Origin: G965230615 sp965230615
GTDB lineage: Bacteria > Pseudomonadota > Gammaproteobacteria > HTCC5015
Direction of reading: 5' to 3'
Length of the DNA stretch: 64,000 nucleotides
Assembly (NCBI GenBank): GCA_965230615.1
Contig: OZ246012.1
Location: 3,906,001-3,970,000 of the forward strand
The translations under genes and the position numbers were made by a program. This document shows positions 35,718 through 43,006 of this stretch, one piece after another; position 1 is the stretch's first letter; each line of letters starts with the position of its first letter. The notes below the pieces were generated by a model. That model ran no database searches and had not been told where the DNA came from. It saw nothing but the letters and a program-made list of their open reading frames with translations.

Positions 35718-36848
35718 TTAATGGTTGCCAAAGCTGACTCTGTTACCACCGGCAAGCCTGGCAATATTGAGTTCTTTATCAGCTAACCTGAGCAGGTTAG
35801 TTGGCTTTTTGCTTTGCTCAGCAAACGCGGTTGCGACACCCACGCTCAAGGTAATATGTGATGCTATTTCAGATGCATCGTGTGGCAGTGCCAGTTTATT
35901 GATAATATTTTGCAATTTGCCAGCAACATGGACAGCGCCTTCAGCTGGGGTTTCCGCTAATAAAATAACGAACTGTGCAAACTCAAAGCGTGCTACAAAG
36001 TCTCCCGGTCGACTTAATGATTGTGAGAGCGTAGTCCCTATTTCAATCAGTGCGCCTTCAATGGCAGTTTGGCCATGTTGATTAACATACTCATGCAAGG
36101 CATCGATTTCCAGCAGTAATAGTGATAAAGGTGCTTGTGAGCGACTATGCCGGCGCCACTCATTGTGTAAACGTTTATCCAGGGCGTTACGGTTAGGCAG
36201 ATTAGTAAGTTCATCCAGTGAGGCAAGCAATGAGAGCCTGTTGTTGGCTTGTTCAAGCCATAGTCTGGACTGTATAGCTTGTTTGAGTCCGCTATTATTT
36301 TTCTTAGCCGCTATGTAAATGATTAAGCCATAAATCGCTTGTAACGGTAATAACCATAAGTGACTGTTGTGTTCGTTTAATGCTGTGATCACAATAAAGC
36401 TTAATAAGATTGGTAAATAAAAGACAATAAAGGCACTAAAGACCAGGCTATAGGAATTAATGGCACTAATAATGATGCCTGTGATCAATATCCATAAAAA
36501 AACCTGATACTCAGCTGGCCATGCCGGGTCAAACAATAATGCCAGTAAACCCCAAGTGAGGCCGGTAAAAAAGTTAATAATGATATGTGCATGAATCCAG
36601 AAGTCAGAGCTGTTTGCACGTTGCGCAAGCTTGAAAAAAGCCAGTATCAGACAATAGCCACTCACGGCCAGAACAGCAATGAGCGCTGACCAAGCTAACA
36701 AGTGCTTCTGGTTGGTCATATTCCAGAGCGCCAAGGTGCAGGCGAGCGCACTGAATAAGCTTATGAAAGTGGTAAGTTGAGATTCCTTATATAATTGCCA
36801 GGTTTGTTCTGAGCGAACTGCAGGGTCGATATTCATTGGTTTTAGCAT
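35718..36848 (-). CDS. Membrane protein with degenerate GGDEF domain
   Basis: A 376-residue protein: about five or six N-terminal membrane helices (25-180) and a C-terminal GGDEF-fold domain (from about 210, LTNLPNRNALDKRL, to 376). The active-site signature is lost: where RxGGDEF is expected it reads RFEFAQF (287-293). The upstream metal-site DIDxFKxxND reads EIDALHEYVN. The end SVGVATA and the DKELNIARLAGGNRV fold markers remain. It should not make c-di-GMP by the known mechanism; a signalling or scaffold role is more likely. Not associated with an EAL domain. Confidence 0.85.
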   Translation of the reverse strand: MLKPMNIDPAVRSEQTWQLYKESQLTTFISLFSALACTLALWNMTNQKHLLAWSALIAVLAVSGYCLILAFFKLAQRANSSDFWIHAHIIINFFTGLTWGLLALLFDPAWPAEYQVFLWILITGIIISAINSYSLVFSAFIVFYLPILLSFIVITALNEHNSHLWLLPLQAIYGLIIYIAAKKNNSGLKQAIQSRLWLEQANNRLSLLASLDELTNLPNRNALDKRLHNEWRRHSRSQAPLSLLLLEIDALHEYVNQHGQTAIEGALIEIGTTLSQSLSRPGDFVARFEFAQFVILLAETPAEGAVHVAGKLQNIINKLALPHDASEIASHITLSVGVATAFAEQSKKPTNLLRLADKELNIARLAGGNRVSFGNH

Positions 36849-37174
36849 ATTATTATCCGCCTATATCGTATGAGCGATTTGCAAGTAGCCTGATGTGTAG
36901 TTAAAGGCTGAGGGCTTGAAAGTGCGAGAAGATAGCAATATTGGCTATAAGTCAGGTTGGCTGGTAAAGCATTCCGTGCTCCTTATGACATAATCCATTA
37001 ATAGTATAACAGCTGATCTTTGATATATAATTCAAAAAACAATAATGATCCAGGCTTATCCGTATTATAGTCGTTTGGCAGTATTGGTTGGGAGATCCGG
37101 GCCTAATTTAGGGTAATCCGGGCTTTATTCAGAGAAATCTGAGTCTTGAGTAGATAAAAAGCAGGAATACATTT
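36849..37174. other. Divergent intergenic region with paired direct repeats
   Basis: A 326-base gap between the degenerate GGDEF gene (minus) and the PfkB-family gene (plus). It has two copies of ATCCGGGC, at 37095-37102 and 37116-37123, exactly 21 bases apart, 52-80 bases upstream of the kinase ATG. Nothing else recognised. Confidence 0.4.
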
Positions 37175-38158
37175 ATGAAAAAATACCATATCTATGGCGT
37201 AGGAAATGCCTTGGTTGATATTGAATTTGAAGTAAGCCCTGAACGCTTAGTGGCTTTAGGGGTTGATAAAGGTGTGATGACGCTGGTTGAGGAAGATCAG
37301 CAAAACAACATTATCGAGCAATTAGGTGGCAGTGAAAAGCATAAAGCCAGCGGTGGTTCGGGAGCAAATACAATTATTGCCGTCAGTCAATTTGGCGGAC
37401 AAGCGTTTTATTCGTGCAAGGTATCGAATGATGAGATGGGCTTTTTTTACGTAGAAGACCTTATGCGGGCAGGAGTGACCACCAACATTCATCCATCCAA
37501 TGTTACCGAAGGCGTGACGGGTAAGTGCTTGGTATTTGTGACGCCAGATGCTGATCGTACAATGAACACTTATTTGGGGGTATCAGCTGAGTTTTCCAAG
37601 TCAGAAGTTGATATCGGTGCAGTCGAAGAGTCTGAATATGTTTATGTAGAAGGCTATCTAGTGACAGGCGCGAGCACTAAATCGGCAGCCATATATTTGC
37701 GAGAGCATGCACAGGAATGTGGTACCAAAGTTGCTATTTCCTTATCTGATCCAAACATGGTGAATTTTTTCAAAGAAGGCTTGTTAGAAATGATCGGGCC
37801 GGGAGTTGATTTACTCTTTGCTAATGAAGAGGAAGCGCTTGGCATGGTGAACGCGACAAGCTTAGACGAGGCGCTGTCCTATTTAAAGACAATCAGTAAA
37901 GAGGTGGTTGTGACACGTGGTGCGCAAGGGGCGGTTATTTGTCATGATGATCAACTTATAGAAGTTGCTGGCGTGCCCACTAAAGCGATAGATACTACTG
38001 GTGCAGGTGATATGTTTGCCGGTGCTTATATTTATGGCATTAATCATGGTATGAGTCGTCAGCAAGCAGGTGACTTAGCAGCTCGCGCTGCTTCTAAGTT
38101 GGTCGCCAGCTTTGGCGCACGATTATCAAAAGAGCAGGCACAAGCTTTATTACTATAG
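37175..38158 (+). CDS. PfkB-family (adenosine-type) kinase
   Basis: A 327-residue ribokinase-fold kinase. The N-terminal YGVGNALVDIEFEV, GGSGANTIIAVSQFGG and C-terminal DTTGAGDMFAGAYIYG (catalytic base and anion hole) are all present. The overall sequence resembles bacterial adenosine kinases and the adenosine-kinase-like PfkB proteins rather than fructokinases or ribokinases, but the substrate cannot be set by sight. It lies alone, followed by a 14-base perfect inverted repeat. Confidence 0.85.
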   Translation: MKKYHIYGVGNALVDIEFEVSPERLVALGVDKGVMTLVEEDQQNNIIEQLGGSEKHKASGGSGANTIIAVSQFGGQAFYSCKVSNDEMGFFYVEDLMRAGVTTNIHPSNVTEGVTGKCLVFVTPDADRTMNTYLGVSAEFSKSEVDIGAVEESEYVYVEGYLVTGASTKSAAIYLREHAQECGTKVAISLSDPNMVNFFKEGLLEMIGPGVDLLFANEEEALGMVNATSLDEALSYLKTISKEVVVTRGAQGAVICHDDQLIEVAGVPTKAIDTTGAGDMFAGAYIYGINHGMSRQQAGDLAARAASKLVASFGARLSKEQAQALLL

Positions 38159-38176
38159 CCGCAGGCTAGATGAGCG

Positions 38177-38214
38177 ATACAATGCATTCATATTACTCAG
38201 TGAATGCATTGTAT
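38177..38214. repeat. Perfect 14-base inverted repeat between convergent genes
   Basis: ATACAATGCATTCA (38177-38190) and TGAATGCATTGTAT (38201-38214), loop of ten bases. It follows the kinase stop by 18 bases and precedes the GST stop. No T run follows the stem, so a terminator role is only likely, not certain. Confidence 0.6.
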
Positions 38215-38232
38215 TCATTATATAAGGACTGG

Positions 38233-38862
38233 CTAGCCTTGCAACTCACTAAAGTCCACCATCGAGCGTTCTCTGAAAGGCTGGCGTTGCTGTAACCTTT
38301 GGTACCAAGCTTCGACGCGTGTTGGCAGCATGATGCCAAAATTGATTTCACTCATACGGTAGAGCATAGAGCCTGCTGGAATATCCGCTAAGCTGAACTG
38401 ATCACCTGCCAAGTAATCTGTGTTGGCGAGAGTCTGGTCGAGTATCGCTAAATGCGCATTACAGCTCTCAATGCTTTTATCAATCACTGCCATGTTATGT
38501 TGCTTGGCAGGTGTACGATAGTAAGCAAAAAAGAATTCCATAAAGGCAACTTGCAGGTTGGCTTGTGCCCAGTCTATCCAACGGTCATGCAGTGAGCGCG
38601 TATAAGCATCTTGTGGGAACCAGATGTCGCCGCCATATTGAGCAGCGATATAACGTAAGATAGTATGTGATTCCCAAATCGCTTGCTCCTTATCAATGAG
38701 TACAGGGATTTTGCCGACAGGGTTTAACGCTAAAAATGCCGGGGTATCCAGACCCCCGTGACGGCCACCCAATTGAACCTGCTCATATTCCAAGGCTAAC
38801 TCGTCTAATAGCCACAACACCTTCTGTACATTCATTGATGTAGTTCGTCCCAATATTTTCAT
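38233..38862 (-). CDS. Glutathione S-transferase family protein
   Basis: A 209-residue protein with an N-terminal thioredoxin fold (TTSMNVQKVLWLLDELALEYE; the glutathione-binding turn GKIPVLIDKEQAIWESHTILRYIA has the cis-proline and ES pair) and a C-terminal all-helical GST domain (ADIPAGSMLYR). Closest by memory to the uncharacterised theta/zeta-like GSTs common in Proteobacteria. It follows the secreted unknown protein by 15 bases, so the two may be transcribed together. Confidence 0.88.
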   Translation of the reverse strand: MKILGRTTSMNVQKVLWLLDELALEYEQVQLGGRHGGLDTPAFLALNPVGKIPVLIDKEQAIWESHTILRYIAAQYGGDIWFPQDAYTRSLHDRWIDWAQANLQVAFMEFFFAYYRTPAKQHNMAVIDKSIESCNAHLAILDQTLANTDYLAGDQFSLADIPAGSMLYRMSEINFGIMLPTRVEAWYQRLQQRQPFRERSMVDFSELQG

Positions 38863-38877
38863 ATAGATATCCTTTAC

Positions 38878-39495
38878 TTAAGGTGCAGCGTAAAATTTCT
38901 TTTCTGTCGGTATGATAAGTGCCGACATATGAGGAAAGCCTTGCCAGAGCCAAGGTGGACCTTCTCCTAATGAAAATACACTGTCATCTAGTTTGCTATA
39001 AAAATACATCTGATGTGCTGGCGGGTATTCAATTTCGCCTGTTTCAGGGTTATAGGTTTTATTATTGGGAGACATCATATAAACCAAAGCTGCATCTTTA
39101 GCATCAGGTAGCTCACCTTTTTTAAAAGCGACATCGATTGCCTTATAAGTGTCTGTGTAAGAATATCCTGCATAGAGCATTTTCATTAACATTTGATAAC
39201 TATAGAAGACCGATTGCATGGCTTCTGCATTAAGACAGGATGGCTCAAAGCGACCTTTCGGTTCACGCACGACCAGACAAGTAAAATTATTACTGCCTTG
39301 CCTGATGAGTTCAAAACGGCCTTTTTTGAACATCATAAAGCTGGCATGTTCGGTGATGTGGGCTGGTGCAGCTTCACTGGCCAAAGCAATTTCCTGCGCA
39401 ATTTTATGTGTTATGTTTTGCTTGAAAGCCAGTGTTAGGTTTGGCATAAACGGTAAAATGAGCAGTGTTATTAAGCAATATTGTTTTTTTGTCAC
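38878..39495 (-). CDS. Unknown secreted protein
   Basis: A 205-residue protein not recognised. It has a clear signal peptide (about 1-23, KQYCLITLLILPFMPNLTLA) and a mature part with two cysteines (FTCLVV and PSCLNAE) that could form a disulfide, PP and YPPAHQMYFYSKL near the end and an acidic-proline C-terminus. Predicted periplasmic. It is expressed toward the GST gene, probably as a unit. Proteins of this appearance occur as conserved hypotheticals in environmental Gammaproteobacteria. Confidence 0.65.
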   Translation of the reverse strand: MTKKQYCLITLLILPFMPNLTLAFKQNITHKIAQEIALASEAAPAHITEHASFMMFKKGRFELIRQGSNNFTCLVVREPKGRFEPSCLNAEAMQSVFYSYQMLMKMLYAGYSYTDTYKAIDVAFKKGELPDAKDAALVYMMSPNNKTYNPETGEIEYPPAHQMYFYSKLDDSVFSLGEGPPWLWQGFPHMSALIIPTEKKFYAAP

Positions 39496-39620
39496 AGCTT
39501 ACACACCTCTTAGCGGTTTGGACTAAATATAAGGTAGGGGGATATAAATCAGAGTATCAAGTATAACGTTATACGCTGGCTTAGAGCGCATGCTAATTTA
39601 ATGGTTCAATAGTTTATGCT

Positions 39621-39839
39621 TTAAGCGCCTTGTTTAGCTTGCTGTCGTAAATAGATAATATTAAACAATCTGCGGATAGAAAAATTTTTGACAAATGCAG
39701 CGAAAACAATAATGGCAGACATAAATAAAGCGGTTTTGGCTGGGATATCAATGCCAAATAAAGGATAAAGCCAATACTGACTTAACGCGGTAATTAAGTA
39801 GCCTGCAATAACACTGATCAGGCTCTCCAATAAGCTCAT
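39621..39839 (-). CDS. DUF7220-like small membrane protein (phage-type)
   Basis: A 72-residue protein with two hydrophobic segments and a C-terminal RRLFN. The layout SLLESLISVIAGYLITALSQYWLYPLFG...SIRRLFN matches my memory of DUF7220, a small family mostly seen in phages and prophages. I start it at ATG 39839; a TTG at 39866 is the only longer option. No other phage gene is nearby, so it may be a leftover of an old insertion. Function unknown. Confidence 0.55.
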   Translation of the reverse strand: MSLLESLISVIAGYLITALSQYWLYPLFGIDIPAKTALFMSAIIVFAAFVKNFSIRRLFNIIYLRQQAKQGA

Positions 39840-40001
39840 TTTATGTGATTGACCTGTAATACCCAATATTAGATAGCCTCAAATTAAAAGTGGTCGCGAA
39901 TTAAGTAATGGTCGTGTGGTAAAAGGCTTAGTATAAAATGCATATTGCAGCATGACTAGCTGTCCTGGTAGCTAGGTAAGTCTTGATGTTTATATGCTTG
40001 G

Positions 40002-40220
40002 CTATTGAGGCTCTGTGTTGTTTTTTGCATTATCAAGCCTGCGGATTCCAAAGGTAACCGAAGGTGGGATGCTCATACCTAATTCAATATCGCTGATGCG
40101 ATAGTTACAGCCTTTGTCTGCCAAAACCTTGTTGACTTTTTCTTGCTTCTCAACGGCTTTTATTATGGTGCTGGCAATAATATCATCGCTGCTAAACTCA
40201 GCCGCTTTTTCATTCGTCAT
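40002..40220 (-). CDS. Unknown 72-residue protein
   Basis: Reads MTNEKAAEFSSDDIIASTIIKAVEKQEK and then a compact part GCNYRISDIELGMSIPPSVTFGIRRL. The first half looks helical, the second more like a small beta fold with one cysteine. I do not recognise it. A TTG at 40244 in the same frame is a weaker alternative start; the DNA just upstream carries a tandem duplication, so the gene may have lost its original 5' end. Evidence for coding is only the open frame and plausible composition. Confidence 0.4.
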   Translation of the reverse strand: MTNEKAAEFSSDDIIASTIIKAVEKQEKVNKVLADKGCNYRISDIELGMSIPPSVTFGIRRLDNAKNNTEPQ

Positions 40221-40230
40221 ATCAGACAGT

Positions 40231-40296
40231 AACTTTGCTGGCAATTATCAAATATATTCATATTAACTTTGCTTTATCAAATATATTCATATTAAC
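40231..40296. repeat. Short tandem duplication upstream of the unknown small gene
   Basis: AACTTTGCT followed by TTATCAAATATATTCATATT appears twice in a row: 40231-40264 (with an extra GGCAA between the parts) and 40265-40293, after which AAC begins again. The second copy contains the TAA stop of the CPBP gene at its edge. Confidence 0.85.
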
Positions 40297-41161
40297 CCTT
40301 TGCGGTGTGCTGTAAATGGTGTTTGTCTTTAGGGTAGCGTCGACTTAATAAAGTGACTATTAAGTATAAGCTGATAATAAGCCAGCTAAACCATATACTT
40401 ATTTGCCATATTTGCTGTGTTTCACTGCGGCCTAGTTCAGGCAAAATAAACAGCATTGCTGGGAAACTGACATTCGCACTTAAATGCAGTAACGATGTTA
40501 GTAGTACGCTACCGCCTGTGTGTTGGTATAGATAGGTGTAGAAAAAGCTCAAAGCTGTTATAGCGAGTAAATAGTACACTATATTAAAACCAGATAGTGG
40601 CAGGCCGCTAATAACAGTACCCGTAGCTGCCCAAAATAAAGGTGTATGCCAAAGCGTATACATAAGCCCCATTAGTAAGCTGCTCTTTATGAAGCCATAG
40701 CGCGCCAATAATGGCGGTAGTGCTTTACCACGCCAGCCTAGCTCTTCGGCAAATGGTCCGAAAGCGATTGAGAACAGGAATACATAAGGTAGCCAATAGA
40801 GGGCCTGCTGATTAACCCAGCCTATATCGCCACCGCGTGTTGTATAGAATGCGACGCCAAGCAGTAAACATAAGGGAGGTGCAATCAGGGCTATGGCATA
40901 CCAGTACCAGGCAACATCACCTATGAGCAGCTTTTCTAATAGCTTGAATACCGCCGGCACTCCACCTTCAATAGCGCAAAGCAAAATACCAATTAATGCA
41001 GGGCTATAGATTCCGAGTATAAATAGTGTGATAGTTAAGCCAGACGAGTTGAATATTTCATGGTTTAAATATTCAATAATTGGCAGCCAACATGCCCATG
41101 AAAATAGGCAGCATAAAATTAAAAAAGATATTGTAGGGTGTTTTTTAATTAGACTTTTCAT
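40292..41161 (-). CDS. CPBP family intramembrane metalloprotease
   Basis: A 289-residue membrane protein with about eight helices and all three CPBP/Abi motifs: EELGWR (Glu139, Glu140, Arg144), an F/Y-x-x-x-H in MYTLWH (His172) and HLSAN (His226, Asn230). In eukaryotes the relatives are CAAX prenyl proteases; bacterial ones include bacteriocin-immunity proteins and membrane-protein processors. Here the substrate is unknown. It is in an AT-rich patch with a short membrane-protein gene 39 bases upstream. Confidence 0.9.
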   Translation of the reverse strand: MKSLIKKHPTISFLILCCLFSWACWLPIIEYLNHEIFNSSGLTITLFILGIYSPALIGILLCAIEGGVPAVFKLLEKLLIGDVAWYWYAIALIAPPLCLLLGVAFYTTRGGDIGWVNQQALYWLPYVFLFSIAFGPFAEELGWRGKALPPLLARYGFIKSSLLMGLMYTLWHTPLFWAATGTVISGLPLSGFNIVYYLLAITALSFFYTYLYQHTGGSVLLTSLLHLSANVSFPAMLFILPELGRSETQQIWQISIWFSWLIISLYLIVTLLSRRYPKDKHHLQHTAKG

Positions 41162-41200
41162 ATTGTATTTTAATATTTTTACCCCTTGGTGTTATAACGT

Positions 41201-41383
41201 TTATGCTGTATGGCCTTTTCGAGCAATATCTGCCCTTTGTATGCTATTGGCCCAAGTGCTGGTTTGAGTATAAGTGTCTTGTTGCTCGCTTTTATTACTG
41301 TTATTAGAAAGCAAGGAACATAGCATTAGAAAAATAATTATTAAAAAGAGTTGTAAATTGACTTTCTTAATAAGCCCAATCAT
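41201..41383 (-). CDS. Small single-TM protein, unknown
   Basis: A possible 60-residue protein with one membrane helix (about 9-25, LQLFLIIIFLMLCSLL) followed by a polar tail (SNNSNKSEQQDTYTQTSTWANS). ATG 41383 has AGAG nearby upstream, although a longer TTG start exists at 41416 inside the hairpin below. It lies between pspC and the CPBP gene and may travel with either. Not recognised; coding is uncertain. Confidence 0.4.
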   Translation of the reverse strand: MIGLIKKVNLQLFLIIIFLMLCSLLSNNSNKSEQQDTYTQTSTWANSIQRADIARKGHTA

Positions 41384-41397
41384 CGCTCTGCTCTTTT

Positions 41398-41424
41398 CCG
41401 GCCTATTGATAATCAATAGGCCGG
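41398..41424. terminator. Perfect palindromic hairpin after pspC
   Basis: CCGGCCTATTGAT (41398-41410), one base, then ATCAATAGGCCGG (41412-41424). On the minus strand it starts 16 bases after the pspC stop and could end or stabilise the psp transcript; a T run is missing, so it may instead be an RNA-processing or protein-binding site. Confidence 0.5.
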
Positions 41425-41440
41425 TGTTGGCTTCTGGTTG

Positions 41441-41800
41441 TTAAAGGTTATCTATCTTACGACGTAATTCAAACTGCTTGGATGTGACGCAGCGTTCTAA
41501 TGTTTGCAGTCGTTCCTCAATATGATCAAATTTTCGTACACAACGTGCGAACTGCTCTTTGGGTGCGTTTAACACTTGTAATTCTTCTGTTTGCCTGTCG
41601 AGCAGGAAGTGCGCAGCCAGATAAATAAAGACCATTAAGGGAAATGTTGAAAACAACAATATAACCGCGATAATGCGTATCAACCTGGCATCCACCTCCA
41701 TGTAATCTGCTAAGCCAGCGCATATGCCGCTGATAAACCCTTTACTGGGGTTGCGATAGAGTTTGTTTGTGTTATAGCTTTGGCCCGATAGTTTATTCAT
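41441..41800 (-). CDS. pspC: PspC, phage-shock membrane protein
   Basis: A 119-residue protein with the PspC domain: KLYRNPSKGFISGICAGLADYMEVDARLIRIIAVIL and one or two membrane helices (about 38-68), then a helical tail (QFARCVRKFDHIEERLQTLERCVTSKQFELRRKI) typical for gammaproteobacterial PspC. PspC with PspB senses inner-membrane stress and releases PspF from PspA. Its ATG overlaps the pspB stop by four bases. Confidence 0.95.
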   Translation of the reverse strand: MNKLSGQSYNTNKLYRNPSKGFISGICAGLADYMEVDARLIRIIAVILLFSTFPLMVFIYLAAHFLLDRQTEELQVLNAPKEQFARCVRKFDHIEERLQTLERCVTSKQFELRRKIDNL

Positions 41801-42051
41801 GAAAGTTTTCTCCAGTCAGGATGTTCTTTGTCAAGTATCGCTTCTAACGTTGCTATTCTATCCTGCATGTTTTCAGCGAGTTGTAACATCTTGTCTAATT
41901 TGTTGTTGTCGTCAGACGATAGTAAGTTCGCTTTTACACGCGCATCACGATAATGCAAGAATAGCCAGATAGGCGCGACAAAAAATAATAATGGTGCAAA
42001 GACAAAAATTGTCAAAATAGCCACTATTGGAACGATAATATCAGCCTGCAT
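41797..42051 (-). CDS. pspB: PspB, phage-shock membrane protein
   Basis: An 84-residue protein with an N-terminal membrane helix (about 10-31, AILTIFVFAPLLFFVAPIWLFLHY) and a coiled C-terminal region (LDKMLQLAENMQDRIATLEAILDKEHPDWR), the exact layout of PspB. Works with PspC in the stress switch. It is 66 bases downstream of pspA and fused by overlap to pspC. Confidence 0.95.
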   Translation of the reverse strand: MQADIIVPIVAILTIFVFAPLLFFVAPIWLFLHYRDARVKANLLSSDDNNKLDKMLQLAENMQDRIATLEAILDKEHPDWRKLS

Positions 42052-42117
42052 ATTAACCTCGTTGTTGTTTGTCGATCTTTGCCTGTCCAGGCTTTAATAC
42101 TGCACTGGTCATAATCG

Positions 42118-42819
42118 TTAAGCACTGGTATCACTGTCTTCCTGGTTGGTCTTTTTATCTTTTTGAGCTTCAAGGCGAGATTTTAAAGCCGCCAGCTCAT
42201 CACTGACAGCATCATCTTGCTTGAGTTGCTCGATTTCATTGGCTAAGCTTTTTTGGCCTAAGTCATAAGATTCGACCTGGCCTTCGAGCTCGTCGAGTTT
42301 AGCCTCATAGCTTTCGAAGCGGGCTAGTGCCTCTTCGATAGATACTTTGTTAAATTTAGCGCGAACCTTTAATTGCGTGTTGGCCGTTTTATGGCGGTAA
42401 ATTAACGACTTCTGTCTGGCTTTTGCTTCATCAAGTTTTTGCTGTAGTTGCGCGATCTCGTCATTGAGCGTTGCAAGCGTGGTATCAATTTGCCCAAGCT
42501 CCTGGTCGATGAGTTCGACAGCTTGCTGGGCATTAAGTTTTTCAGCAAGTGCTGCTCTGGCCAGATCTTCCCGGCCTTTGCTGATAGCCAAGGCGGCCTT
42601 GTTTTCCCAGTCATCGATTTGTTTGATCAATGCATCGCGTTGACGTTCCTGGGTTTTCTGGTCTGCAATTACTTTCGCGGAGGTTGTGCGGACTTCGACC
42701 AGCGTTTCCTGCATTTCCTGAATCATCAAGCGCACCATTTTTTCGGGGTCTTCGGCTTTATCAAGGATTGCGTTAATGTTTGCATTAATAATATCTGAAA
42801 AGCGAGAAAATATGCCCAT
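42118..42819 (-). CDS. pspA: PspA phage-shock effector
   Basis: A 233-residue, almost entirely alpha-helical, coiled-coil protein starting MGIFSRFSDIINANINAILDKAEDPEKMVRLMIQEMQ, the conserved PspA N-terminus with its amphipathic membrane-binding helix. In unstressed cells it binds and inhibits PspF; under stress it assembles on the inner membrane. First gene of pspABC, behind a sigma54-type promoter. Confidence 0.97.
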   Translation of the reverse strand: MGIFSRFSDIINANINAILDKAEDPEKMVRLMIQEMQETLVEVRTTSAKVIADQKTQERQRDALIKQIDDWENKAALAISKGREDLARAALAEKLNAQQAVELIDQELGQIDTTLATLNDEIAQLQQKLDEAKARQKSLIYRHKTANTQLKVRAKFNKVSIEEALARFESYEAKLDELEGQVESYDLGQKSLANEIEQLKQDDAVSDELAALKSRLEAQKDKKTNQEDSDTSA

Positions 42820-42861
42820 TGTTTCACCTTATGGCTATGTTAGTAATCTTATTGGGTATAT

Positions 42862-42878
42862 AACAAGCTTTGTGCCAA
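42862..42878 (-). promoter_or_regulatory. Sigma54 promoter of pspABC
   Basis: On the minus strand TTGGCAC-AAAGC-TTGTT (42878-42862): GG at -24 and G at -12 lie exactly 12 bases apart; the -12 reads GT rather than GC. Transcript start is expected near 42852, about 33 bases before the pspA ATG. Fits the divergent pspF activator. Confidence 0.75.
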
Positions 42879-43006
42879 CTTTACTTTATTTGTAAGTTGC
42901 TGTTTTCAAAGGATATTTTAGTTTAAGCTGTTAAAAAAAATAATAAAGTGGTTAAATTGACTATACTTGCTTGGTTTTTTTAACTAACTAATGGTTTTTT
43001 TAGCCA

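Noticed and set aside
35718..36848. An active diguanylate cyclase
   Set aside because: The GGDEF signature is EFAQF and the metal-binding motif is also altered.
37095..37123. A CRISPR-like repeat
   Set aside because: Only two short copies of eight bases, with no further array.
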